NCBI GenBank assembly: GCA_900553805.1
Contig: USEU01000055.1
Span: forward strand, 1 to 14,013
DNA: 14,013 nucleotides
Source of the DNA: an uncultured Eubacteriales bacterium
Lineage (GTDB): Bacteria > Bacillota > Clostridia > Oscillospirales > Oscillospiraceae
Direction of reading: 5' to 3'
In this document: positions 5,499 through 11,512 of the stretch, in pieces
How positions within the stretch are numbered: position 1 is the stretch's first letter
Layout of the letters: each line of letters opens with the position of its first letter
Translations under genes and position numbers: made by a program
The notes under the pieces: model-generated
What the model saw: only the letters and a program-made list of their open reading frames with translations
Told to the model about the DNA's origin: nothing
The model's database searches: none

Positions 5499-6344
5499 AT
5501 GAAAAAGCTTTTGAAAAGAGCGGGCGCTGCCCTTCTTGTACTGATGATGATCGCCGCGACCCTCACCGGCTGCGGCCGGGAGAGCGATAAAAAGGACGGC
5601 AGGACCGTCTATCGCACGGTGGATGAGATCAAGGCCAGCGGGACCATCAACATCGGCGTCTTTTCCGACAAGAGCCCCTTTGGCTACGTGGATGAAAACG
5701 GCCAGTACCAGGGCTACGACGTGTACTTCGCAAACCGCATCGGCCAGGACCTGGGCGTAAAGATCAACTACGTCTCCACCGAGGCGGCCAACCGCATCGA
5801 GTATCTCCAGACCGGCAAGGTGGATATCATCCTGGCAAACTTCACCGTGACGCCGGAGCGGGCCCAGGAGGTGGACTTCGCCTCCCCCTATATGAACGTG
5901 GCACTGGGCGTGGTATCCCCGGACAGCGCGGTGATCACCAGCCTGGAGGACATCGGGCCGGAGGATCAGGTGATCGTCATCTCCGGCACCACGGCAGAGA
6001 CCTATCTGGAGAAGAACTACCCGAATATCAGGCTCCAGAAATACGACGCCTACGCCGAGGCCAAGACCGCCTTTGAAAACGGCAACGGCGTGGCCTGGGC
6101 CAACGACAACACGGAGGTCATCGCTTTCGCCATCGAGAACCCCGGCTATACCGTGGGCATCCCCTCCCTGGGCAGCGCGGATACCATCGCCCCGGCGGTG
6201 ACCAAGGGCAACGAAAGTCTGCTGAACTGGCTGGGTGACGAGATCGCCGCCCTGGGCAAGGAGCGCTTCTTCCACGCCGACTACGAGGCCACCCTGCTGG
6301 ACACCTACGGCAGCGACTATGAGGACACCCTGGTGGTGGAGTGA
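5499..6344 (+). CDS. Amino acid ABC transporter substrate-binding lipoprotein (family 3)
   Basis: This 281-residue extracytoplasmic protein captures the substrate and hands it to the membrane permeases. It has a lipoprotein signal: KKLLKR, a hydrophobic stretch, then LTGC with Cys25 as the lipidated residue. The mature part is a SBP_bac_3 domain, starting with INIGVFSDKSPFGYVDENGQ and continuing with GYDVYFANRIG, then TGKVDIILANFTVTPERAQEVDFASPY, a typical ligand-site block, and the second lobe with VISGTTAETYLEKNYP. Relatives bind polar amino acids, including Asp/Glu (PEB1 type) and cysteine or cystine (CjaA type). The Cys-codon attenuator upstream favours a sulfur amino acid, an inference. 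I start at ATG 5499, 9 bases after GGAAAGAGG; a TTG six bases earlier is too close to that site. Hairpins right after the stop may raise its level above the permeases. Confidence 0.92.
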   Translation: MKKLLKRAGAALLVLMMIAATLTGCGRESDKKDGRTVYRTVDEIKASGTINIGVFSDKSPFGYVDENGQYQGYDVYFANRIGQDLGVKINYVSTEAANRIEYLQTGKVDIILANFTVTPERAQEVDFASPYMNVALGVVSPDSAVITSLEDIGPEDQVIVISGTTAETYLEKNYPNIRLQKYDAYAEAKTAFENGNGVAWANDNTEVIAFAIENPGYTVGIPSLGSADTIAPAVTKGNESLLNWLGDEIAALGKERFFHADYEATLLDTYGSDYEDTLVVE

Positions 6345-6352
6345 CCGTCTTT

Positions 6353-6451
6353 GGCTCCCCCATGGGGGAGCCAGGCGTTACATAAGGCAACAGGCGCGCA
6401 ATTGTGTCTGCGAGCCGCAGCCGTCTTTTTGCCAAATTGTGCGGTGTTGCC
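6353..6451 (+). repeat. Intercistronic hairpin repeats between binding protein and permease
   Basis: Nine bases after the binding-protein stop is a perfect 20-base palindrome (6353-6372, GGCTCCCC arms). It resembles the GCTCCCC/GGGGAGC hairpin at 8656-8673, so it belongs to the window's repeat family. A second, larger imperfect stem follows: GGCAACA (6386-6392) with TGTTGCC (6445-6451), with GCGCAATT/AATTGTGC extending it and an inner CTGCG/CGCAG hairpin (6408-6420). There is no T-run after the first palindrome, so full termination is unlikely. Confidence 0.65.
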
Positions 6452-6480
6452 ATAAAGATGTGAAATGAAGGTGCTGGAGC

Positions 6481-7134
6481 TTGGATTGGGATGTGATGAT
6501 AAGCTATCTGCCCCGCTTTTGGCAGGCGCTGGGGCTGACCCTGCGGGTGGGCTGGCAGGGCGTGGCCATTGCCTTTGCCCTGGGCTTGGCGGGGGCGGCG
6601 GCGCTGCACTTCCGGGTGCTGGGGCGGCTGGTGAACGCCTATGTGGAGCTGTTCCGCAATACGCCGCTGCTGGTTCAGCTGTTCTTCATTTATTTCGCCC
6701 TGCCCAAGCTGGGGCTGCGGGTCTCGCCGGAGACCTGCGGCACCTGGGGCCTGGGCCTGCTGGGGGGCGCGTATATGACGGAGACCTTCCGCAGCGGCCT
6801 GGAATCCATCCCGCCCATCCAGGCCGAAAGCGCCCAGAGCCTGGGCATGACCCGGGCACAGACCTTCCGCCATGTGATCCTGCCCCAGGCCCTGGCCACC
6901 AGCGTCCCGGGCCTGGTGGCCAACGTGGTGTTCCTGCTGAAGGAGACCAGTGTATTTTCCACCGTCAGCCTGATGGACCTGATGTTCACCGCCAAGGATC
7001 TGATCGGCATGTACGCCAAGACCCTGGAATGCCTGACGCTGCTGGCGGGGTTTTACCTGTTGATGCTGCTGCCCGTCTCCCTGGCGGGGGACTGGCTGGA
7101 AAGGAGGCTGCGCCGTGGCGCGTTTGGGAATTGA
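6481..7134 (+). CDS. Amino acid ABC transporter permease, first subunit (HisM/GlnP type)
   Basis: This 217-residue inner-membrane subunit forms half of the translocation channel. It has the polar amino acid permease layout: an N-terminal helix (YLPRFWQALGLTLRV), then the VELFRNTPLLVQLFFIYF segment (about 55-72) diagnostic of this family. The EAA loop (AESAQSLGMTRAQTFRHVILPQAL, about 115-138) with conserved Gly122 and Leu134-Pro135 docks the ATPase, and two further hydrophobic segments follow. The start is uncertain. A TTG at 6481 has AAGG 9 bases upstream and gives the usual length; an ATG at 6496 would give 212 residues but has a poor ribosome site. The 3' end overlaps the second permease by 20 bases, showing translational coupling. 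Confidence 0.88.
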   Translation: MDWDVMISYLPRFWQALGLTLRVGWQGVAIAFALGLAGAAALHFRVLGRLVNAYVELFRNTPLLVQLFFIYFALPKLGLRVSPETCGTWGLGLLGGAYMTETFRSGLESIPPIQAESAQSLGMTRAQTFRHVILPQALATSVPGLVANVVFLLKETSVFSTVSLMDLMFTAKDLIGMYAKTLECLTLLAGFYLLMLLPVSLAGDWLERRLRRGAFGN

Positions 7135-7789
7135 CGTGCTCTTCAAGGGCACGAATTTTCTGCGTCTGCTGGGCGGACTGTGGGTGGCCCTGCGCATCAG
7201 CCTGATCTCCGTGGGGATCAGCCTGGTGGCGGGACTGCTGGCGGGGGTGCTGATGACCTCCAAAAGCAGGGTGCTGCGGGCGTTCTTCCGGGCCTGGCTG
7301 GAGATCGTCCGCATCCTGCCCCAGATGGTGCTGCTCTTCGCGGTGTATTTCGGCACCACCCGGATCTTCGGCTGGAACCTGGACGCGGAGCTGTCGGCGA
7401 TCTTCGTGTTCAGCTTCTGGGGCGCCGCGGAGATGGGCGACCTGGTACGCGGGGCGGTGGTGAGCATCCCCCAGCTCCAGCGGGAAAGCGCCCTGGCCCT
7501 GGGGCTGACCAGGGCCCAGACGGACCTGTACGTGATCCTGCCCCAGACCGTCCGGCGGCTGCTGCCCCTGTCCATCAATCTCATTACCCGGATGATCAAA
7601 ACCACCAGTCTGGTGATGATGATCGGCGTGGTGGAGGTGCTGAAGGTGGCCCAGCAGATCATCGAGGCCAACCGCCGCAGCTCCCCCAACGCGGCCTTCG
7701 GGGTATTCGCCGTGGTATTTCTGCTGTATTTTCTCATCTGCTGGCCCATCAGCCGGCTGGCGGTCTATCTGGAAAAGAGGTGGTCGTAA
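7115..7789 (+). CDS. Amino acid ABC transporter permease, second subunit
   Basis: This 224-residue membrane protein is the second channel half. The order of motifs parallels the first subunit: LLGGLWVALRISLISV, then WLEIVRILPQMVLLFAVYFG (61-80), then an EAA loop at about residues 120-146 (LQRESALALGLTRAQTDLYVILPQ), and a final helix FAVVFLLYFLICW. The RNTP sequence of the first subunit appears as RILP here. It starts at a GTG inside the end of the first permease gene, 7 bases after AAGGAGG, and its TAA stop shares a base with the ATG of the ATPase. The two unequal permeases would form a heterodimer. Confidence 0.88.
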   Translation: MARLGIDVLFKGTNFLRLLGGLWVALRISLISVGISLVAGLLAGVLMTSKSRVLRAFFRAWLEIVRILPQMVLLFAVYFGTTRIFGWNLDAELSAIFVFSFWGAAEMGDLVRGAVVSIPQLQRESALALGLTRAQTDLYVILPQTVRRLLPLSINLITRMIKTTSLVMMIGVVEVLKVAQQIIEANRRSSPNAAFGVFAVVFLLYFLICWPISRLAVYLEKRWS

Positions 7790-8574
7790 TGGAGCAGCCG
7801 CTGCTGCAAGTGAACAATCTGCGCAAGGCCTACGGGGATAACGTGGTCCTGCGGGACATGAGCCTGACCGTGCGCCAGGGGGAGGTGACGGTGATCATCG
7901 GTCCCTCCGGCTGCGGCAAGAGCACCCTGCTGCGCTGCCTGAACGGCCTGGAGGACATCCAGGGCGGAGAAATTCTGCTGGAGGGCCAGCCGCTGCGGCG
8001 GGACGCAAAGGACATCTGCGCCCTGCGGCAGAAGATCGGCATGGTGTTCCAGAGCTATGACCTGTTCCCCCACCTGACCGTGCTGGAAAACATCCTGCTG
8101 GCCCCCATGAAGGTGCAGAAGCGCAAGCGGGCCGAGGCGGAGCGGGAGGCCCTGGCCCTGCTGGAGCGGGTGGGCCTGGCGGACCGCCGGAACGACTACC
8201 CCCGGCAGCTGTCCGGCGGGCAGAAGCAGCGCATCGCCATCGTCCGGGCGCTGATCCTGCGCCCGAAAATTCTGCTTCTGGATGAGATCACCGCCGCCCT
8301 GGACCCGGAAATGGTCCACGAGGTGCTGGCGGTGGTGCTGGATCTGGCCCGGCAGGGCAGCACCATGCTGATCGTCACCCATGAGATGGCCTTTGCCAAG
8401 GCCGCTGCGAACCGGGTCCTCTTCCTGGAAAACGGCGTCATCGCCGAGGAAAGCCGCGAGCCGGCGGCCTTCTTCACCCACCCCGCCACCCCCCGCGCCC
8501 AGCAGTTCCTGAACTCCCTGGAATACGAGACCCCCAGTTCCTTGCTGCCCCCTCTGGGGGAAGTGCCGCGTTAG
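7789..8574 (+). CDS. Amino acid ABC transporter ATP-binding protein
   Basis: This 261-residue cytoplasmic ATPase powers the importer. All nucleotide-binding elements are present: Walker A GPSGCGKST (38-46), Q-loop in VFQSYDLFPH (Gln88), signature LSGGQ (141-145), Walker B ILLLDE (161-166), D-loop ALDPE and H-loop His198 in VTHEM. Just after Walker B the sequence is DEITAALD where relatives mostly have DEPTSALD, a mild variation. The last 13 residues (249-261, PSSLLPPLGEVPR) run beyond the usual end near FLNSLE and are encoded by a palindromic repeat, with the stop codon inside the repeat's hairpin. The start overlaps the permease stop (TAATG), so the three membrane and ATPase genes are tightly coupled. 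Confidence 0.93.
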   Translation: MEQPLLQVNNLRKAYGDNVVLRDMSLTVRQGEVTVIIGPSGCGKSTLLRCLNGLEDIQGGEILLEGQPLRRDAKDICALRQKIGMVFQSYDLFPHLTVLENILLAPMKVQKRKRAEAEREALALLERVGLADRRNDYPRQLSGGQKQRIAIVRALILRPKILLLDEITAALDPEMVHEVLAVVLDLARQGSTMLIVTHEMAFAKAAANRVLFLENGVIAEESREPAAFFTHPATPRAQQFLNSLEYETPSSLLPPLGEVPR

Positions 8575-8740
8575 CGGCAAAGGGGGTGTCGTCGGTAATT
8601 TTGAGATGCTACCATTCAACGAACCACACCCCCTCAGTCTCGCTAGCGCTCGACAGCTCCCCCACCGGGGAGCCGAGTCCAACCGCCCCTGAAAGGGGAG
8701 GAGGGCCGCGCGTCAGCGTGGCGGAGGGGTTTGCGGCACG
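8546..8740. repeat. Palindromic repeat cluster, left part of the convergent region
   Basis: Successive hairpins fill this stretch: CCCCC/GGGGG (8548-8560), TGCCGC/GCGGCA with a GTTA loop (8564-8579), GGGGGTGT (8582-8589) pairing at distance with ACACCCCC (8626-8633), CGCTAGCG (8641-8648), GCTCCCC/GGGGAGC (8656-8673), CCCCT/AGGGG (8686-8698) and GCCGCGC/GCGTGGC (8705-8722). The CTCAGTC-hairpin-CAGCTC order recurs at 8845-8873, and CCCCTGAAAGG recurs in the other repeats. No credible gene is present. It overlaps the end of the ABC ATPase gene. Confidence 0.65.
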
Positions 8741-8762
8741 CAGAATACCAATAAGAAAAACC

Positions 8763-8809
8763 AAGGCGAATCCGTACAATCTCCATTTTGGATTGTACGG
8801 ATTCGCCTT
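8763..8809. terminator. 19-bp perfect hairpin, probable bidirectional terminator
   Basis: Arms at 8763-8781 and 8791-8809 are perfectly complementary over 19 bases around a 9-base loop. It lies between two convergent operons. On the minus strand it is followed by GGTTTTTCTTATT, a fair T-run for ending thrC-thrB; on the plus strand by CGTCTTTGTATTG, weaker, for the importer operon. Confidence 0.7.
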
Positions 8810-8840
8810 CGTCTTTGTATTGATTTAAGTGCCTGCCGCG

Positions 8841-8937
8841 CCCTCTCAGTCAGCCTTTGCAGGCTGCCAGCTCAGCTTTGCATTAAGCAGCTGTACGCCG
8901 CCCTTTGGTCGGCTACACCTGCTAAACCTTTCAGGGG
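8841..8937. repeat. Palindromic repeat, right part of the convergent region (copy B)
   Basis: It begins with CTCAGTC and a CAGCC/GGCTG hairpin (8851-8866). It continues into a large hairpin with arms 8886-8899 and 8911-8923 around an 11-base tip (8900-8910), then a conserved tail to 8937. Bases 8886-8899 and 8911-8937 are exact reverse complements of 14000-14013 and 13962-13988. The repeat overlaps the 3' end of thrB. Confidence 0.75.
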
Positions 8938-9831
8938 CGCCGAGGAAGGCACCACATGGGCGCCCTGGAATTCTACGTGGAGGGGAAGCATCTGCCAGGT
9001 GTGGTCGGTGATGCTGCTCAGCTTTTTGGAGAGCTTTTCCTCCAGGCCGGGGTTGCGGGTGATGCACAGCAGGGTGGGCCCCGCGCCGCTGAGGCAGAAG
9101 GCTGCGCCGATGGTGCGCACCAGGGCTTCAATGCGCTCGTAGTCCGGGATCAGCTTCTTGCGGTACTTCTGGTGCACCCGGTCCTGCATGGCGCTGCGCA
9201 GCAGCTTCTCGTCCCCGGATTCCAGGGCCTTGAGCACCATGGCCCCGTGGGATACATTATAAATGGCGTCCGCCCGGCTGACCTGCTCCGGCAGGACGCT
9301 GCGGGCCAGACTGGTGGGCAGGTCGAAGTCCGGCACCAGGGCCAGGAACTCCCAGCCGGGGTGGAGGGGGAAGTTCACCGTCACCGGCAGGCCGTTATCC
9401 ACCATGGAGGCGGTGAGGCCGCCGTAGAAGGCGGGGGCCAGGTTGTCCGGGTGGCCCTCCATGGCGTTGGTGATGTTCAGCAGACCCTGGGTGCTCAGGC
9501 GGCTGCCCCGCAGCACATTGGCCCCCATGGCCCCCGCCACCAGCAGGGCGGCGGAGGAGCCAAGCCCCCGGCAGATGGGAATGTGGGCGTCGATGTGGAT
9601 CCTGACGCCCTTCACCGGCTCGTTCAGCGAGGCCAGCACGGCGCAGTAGGAGGTATAGGCCAGATTGTCCGGCCCGGTGTAGGCCTCGTCGCAGCCGGTA
9701 ATCTCCAGGCCGCAGTCCTCGGTCTCTTCAAAGGTCACGTCGGTATACAGGCTCAGGGCGCAGCCGAAGGCATCGAACCCCGGCCCCAGGTTGGCGGTGG
9801 TGGCGGGGACGCGGATGGTCACTTGCTTCAT
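8872..9831 (-). CDS. thrB: Homoserine kinase
   Basis: This cytoplasmic GHMP-superfamily kinase transfers phosphate from ATP to L-homoserine, the penultimate threonine step. The protein has 319 residues from the chosen start. The N-terminal RVPATTANLGPGFDAFGCAL and the ATP-binding CRGLGSSAALLVAGAM (about 87-102) identify ThrB, as does the C-terminal GHMP motif LSGAGPTLL (248-256). I start at 9831, where GGGAG sits 6 bases upstream; an ATG at 9846 overlaps the thrC stop but lacks a ribosome site and would add five residues. The last 21 residues (299-319, from PLKGLAGV on) are encoded by a dispersed hairpin repeat; without them the length is the usual roughly 300. It follows thrC with only 11 bases between them, in one operon. 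Confidence 0.94.
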   Translation of the reverse strand: MKQVTIRVPATTANLGPGFDAFGCALSLYTDVTFEETEDCGLEITGCDEAYTGPDNLAYTSYCAVLASLNEPVKGVRIHIDAHIPICRGLGSSAALLVAGAMGANVLRGSRLSTQGLLNITNAMEGHPDNLAPAFYGGLTASMVDNGLPVTVNFPLHPGWEFLALVPDFDLPTSLARSVLPEQVSRADAIYNVSHGAMVLKALESGDEKLLRSAMQDRVHQKYRKKLIPDYERIEALVRTIGAAFCLSGAGPTLLCITRNPGLEEKLSKKLSSITDHTWQMLPLHVEFQGAHVVPSSAPLKGLAGVADQRAAYSCLMQS

Positions 9832-9842
9832 GGTGCGCTCCC

Positions 9843-11291
9843 TCATTCCAGGCCCAGCACGTAGGCGGGCATGTCCTCTTTTTCAATCACGTCGGTGTGC
9901 AGCTCCGGCTTGCCCTGAAGGGCGGCCAGGGGCGCGGGAATGGGCACACCGGTGATCTTTTCCAGCCGGGCCATCTGCTCAAATTCCGTGCCGCCGGTGT
10001 CGCCGCCGATGGCGCGCAGCACCGCCGCCGGGAATTTATAGGGCGAGGCGGTGGAGAGCACCACCATGGGGGCCTTGTCCCCGGTGGCGCGGACGTAATC
10101 CTCCGCCGCCGCGAAGCCGGAGGCGGTGTGGGGGTCACACAGGTAGTGCTCCTCCCGGTAGACCCGGCCGATGATCCCGGCGGCCCGGTCGTCGTCGCAA
10201 TAGGCGGCCCAGAATTCCCGCCCGATAGCCGCCTTCAGCGTCTCAGGCACGGTGTAGACCCCGTTCTCCTTCAGCTGCCTCATCAGCCCGGCCACCAGCT
10301 CCGTGTCGCCGGAGAGCAGATACAGCAGCCGCTCCAGGTTGGACGACACCAGAATGTCCATGGAGGGGGAGGTGGTCTTGAGCAGGGGCCGCCGCCGGTC
10401 GTAGGTGCCGGTGGTGATGAAATCGGTGAGCACATTGTTGGCGTTGGAGGCGCAGATCAGCATGCCCACGGGCAGGCCCATCCGCTTGGCCAGGTAGCCC
10501 GCCAGAATGTCGCCGAAGTTGCCGGTGGGCACGGAGAAGTTCACCCGGTCGCCCAGCCGGATCTTCCCGGCGGCCAGCAGGTCCTTGTAGGCCCGGAAAT
10601 AGTACATCACCTGGGGTGCCAGGCGGCCGATGTTGATGGAGTTGGCGCTGGACAGGCGGAAGGGCAGGGCTTTGTCCTGGAAGGCGGTGAAGATCTGCTT
10701 CACCCCGGTCTGGGCGTCGTCGAAGTTGCCACGTACCGCGCACACGGCCACGTTGCCGCCCTCCTGGGTCACCATCTGGGCGCGCTGCACCTGGCTGACG
10801 CCGCCGTCGGGATAGAAGACGCAGATCTTCACCCCCGGCACATCCCGGAAGCCCACCAGGGCCGCCTTGCCGGTATCGCCGGAGGTGGCGGTGAGGATCA
10901 GGATATCCTCCTGCACGCCCTTCTCCCGCTTGGCCGCGGTGAGCAGCTGGGGCAGCATGGACAGGGCCACATCCTTAAAGGCGGACGTGGGCCCCCGGAA
11001 CAGCTCCAGCACCGTCACATCCCCGGCCTGCACGCTGGGGGTCAGGTCCTCGGTCTCGAACTTGCCGGTGTAGGCGTTGGCCACCAGCTGCCGCATGCCG
11101 GGAATGTCCGGCAGCAGGGCGGAGAGGATGGCGCAGGAGATCTCCTGGCTCGTCCCATGCAGAATATTTACCCAGTCCAGGGCGGGAATTTTTTCAGGCA
11201 TATACAGCCCCCCGTCCGGGGCCAGGCCGGACAGCACCGCCTGGGCGCTGTCCACAGATTCATTGACGTTTCGGGTGGAGTGGTAGCGCAT
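9843..11291 (-). CDS. thrC: Threonine synthase
   Basis: This 482-residue PLP enzyme converts O-phosphohomoserine to threonine, the last step of the pathway. The N-terminal MRYHSTRN and LAPDGGLYMPEKIP are typical of bacterial ThrC. Lys106 in RGPTSAFKD should bind PLP; TATSGDTGKAAL (134-145) and SANSINIGRLAPQ (215-227) line the active site, and VPTGNFGDILAGY (254-266) holds the cofactor phosphate. The start at 11291 is supported by AAGGAGG 5 bases upstream; a TTG-initiated form 11 residues longer has no such site. It is transcribed divergently from hom-lysC across a 221-base gap and is followed by thrB. No clear promoter for it is visible on the minus strand, so it may be weak or nonstandard. 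Confidence 0.95.
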   Translation of the reverse strand: MRYHSTRNVNESVDSAQAVLSGLAPDGGLYMPEKIPALDWVNILHGTSQEISCAILSALLPDIPGMRQLVANAYTGKFETEDLTPSVQAGDVTVLELFRGPTSAFKDVALSMLPQLLTAAKREKGVQEDILILTATSGDTGKAALVGFRDVPGVKICVFYPDGGVSQVQRAQMVTQEGGNVAVCAVRGNFDDAQTGVKQIFTAFQDKALPFRLSSANSINIGRLAPQVMYYFRAYKDLLAAGKIRLGDRVNFSVPTGNFGDILAGYLAKRMGLPVGMLICASNANNVLTDFITTGTYDRRRPLLKTTSPSMDILVSSNLERLLYLLSGDTELVAGLMRQLKENGVYTVPETLKAAIGREFWAAYCDDDRAAGIIGRVYREEHYLCDPHTASGFAAAEDYVRATGDKAPMVVLSTASPYKFPAAVLRAIGGDTGGTEFEQMARLEKITGVPIPAPLAALQGKPELHTDVIEKEDMPAYVLGLE

Positions 11292-11366
11292 AGTTTCCTC
11301 CTTATTAACCGATAAATTGCACAAAAGCGGGCGATAATCGGTGAAATCATTTGAATTTTGTTGTAG

Positions 11367-11395
11367 TTGAAATCTGATAAGCTATATGATATACT
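11367..11395 (+). promoter_or_regulatory. Predicted promoter of hom-lysC
   Basis: TTGAAA (11367-11372) and TATACT (11390-11395) are 17 bases apart. Transcription would begin near 11402, giving a leader of about 110 bases before hom. Confidence 0.65.
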
Positions 11396-11425
11396 GAACC
11401 GTAACAAATTTCAAGTACCTTTTGC

Positions 11426-11481
11426 CGCGGATGTTTGTTTTTGTGGCGCATACAAAAAGCGCCCGCCCGGATCCGCGTTTT
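11426..11481 (+). promoter_or_regulatory. Structured hom leader with terminator-like stem
   Basis: CGCGGAT (11426-11432) pairs with ATCCGCG (11471-11477), which is followed by TTTT. Inside are two mutually exclusive stems: TTTTTGT (11438-11444) with ACAAAAA (11452-11458), and GGCGC (11445-11449) with GCGCC (11459-11463). It lies 20 bases before the hom ribosome site. It could attenuate transcription or affect translation; no sensing element such as a T-box or Thr-rich leader peptide is visible. Confidence 0.35.
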
Positions 11482-11512
11482 GAAGTGCAGATTGAATAAC
11501 GGAGGGATAGAT

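Noticed and set aside
6465..7205. ATG at 6465 as start of a 246-codon gene
   Set aside because: Its frame gives Gly/Ala/Pro-rich sequence without family features, whereas the overlapping frame from 6481 encodes a clear ABC permease.
8586..9011. Short plus-strand ORFs in the convergent region
   Set aside because: They lie over palindromic repeats and the terminator, lack ribosome sites and show no conserved domain.
11308..11342. ACCGAT/ATCGGT inverted repeat in the thrC leader as an operator
   Set aside because: Six-base arms 23 bases apart are easily found by chance, and no promoter for thrC could be placed to give it meaning.
11431..11499. A 22-codon ORF in the hom leader as a leader peptide
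   Set aside because: It has no ribosome site and no run of Thr, Ile, Met or Lys codons that would sense a product of the pathway.
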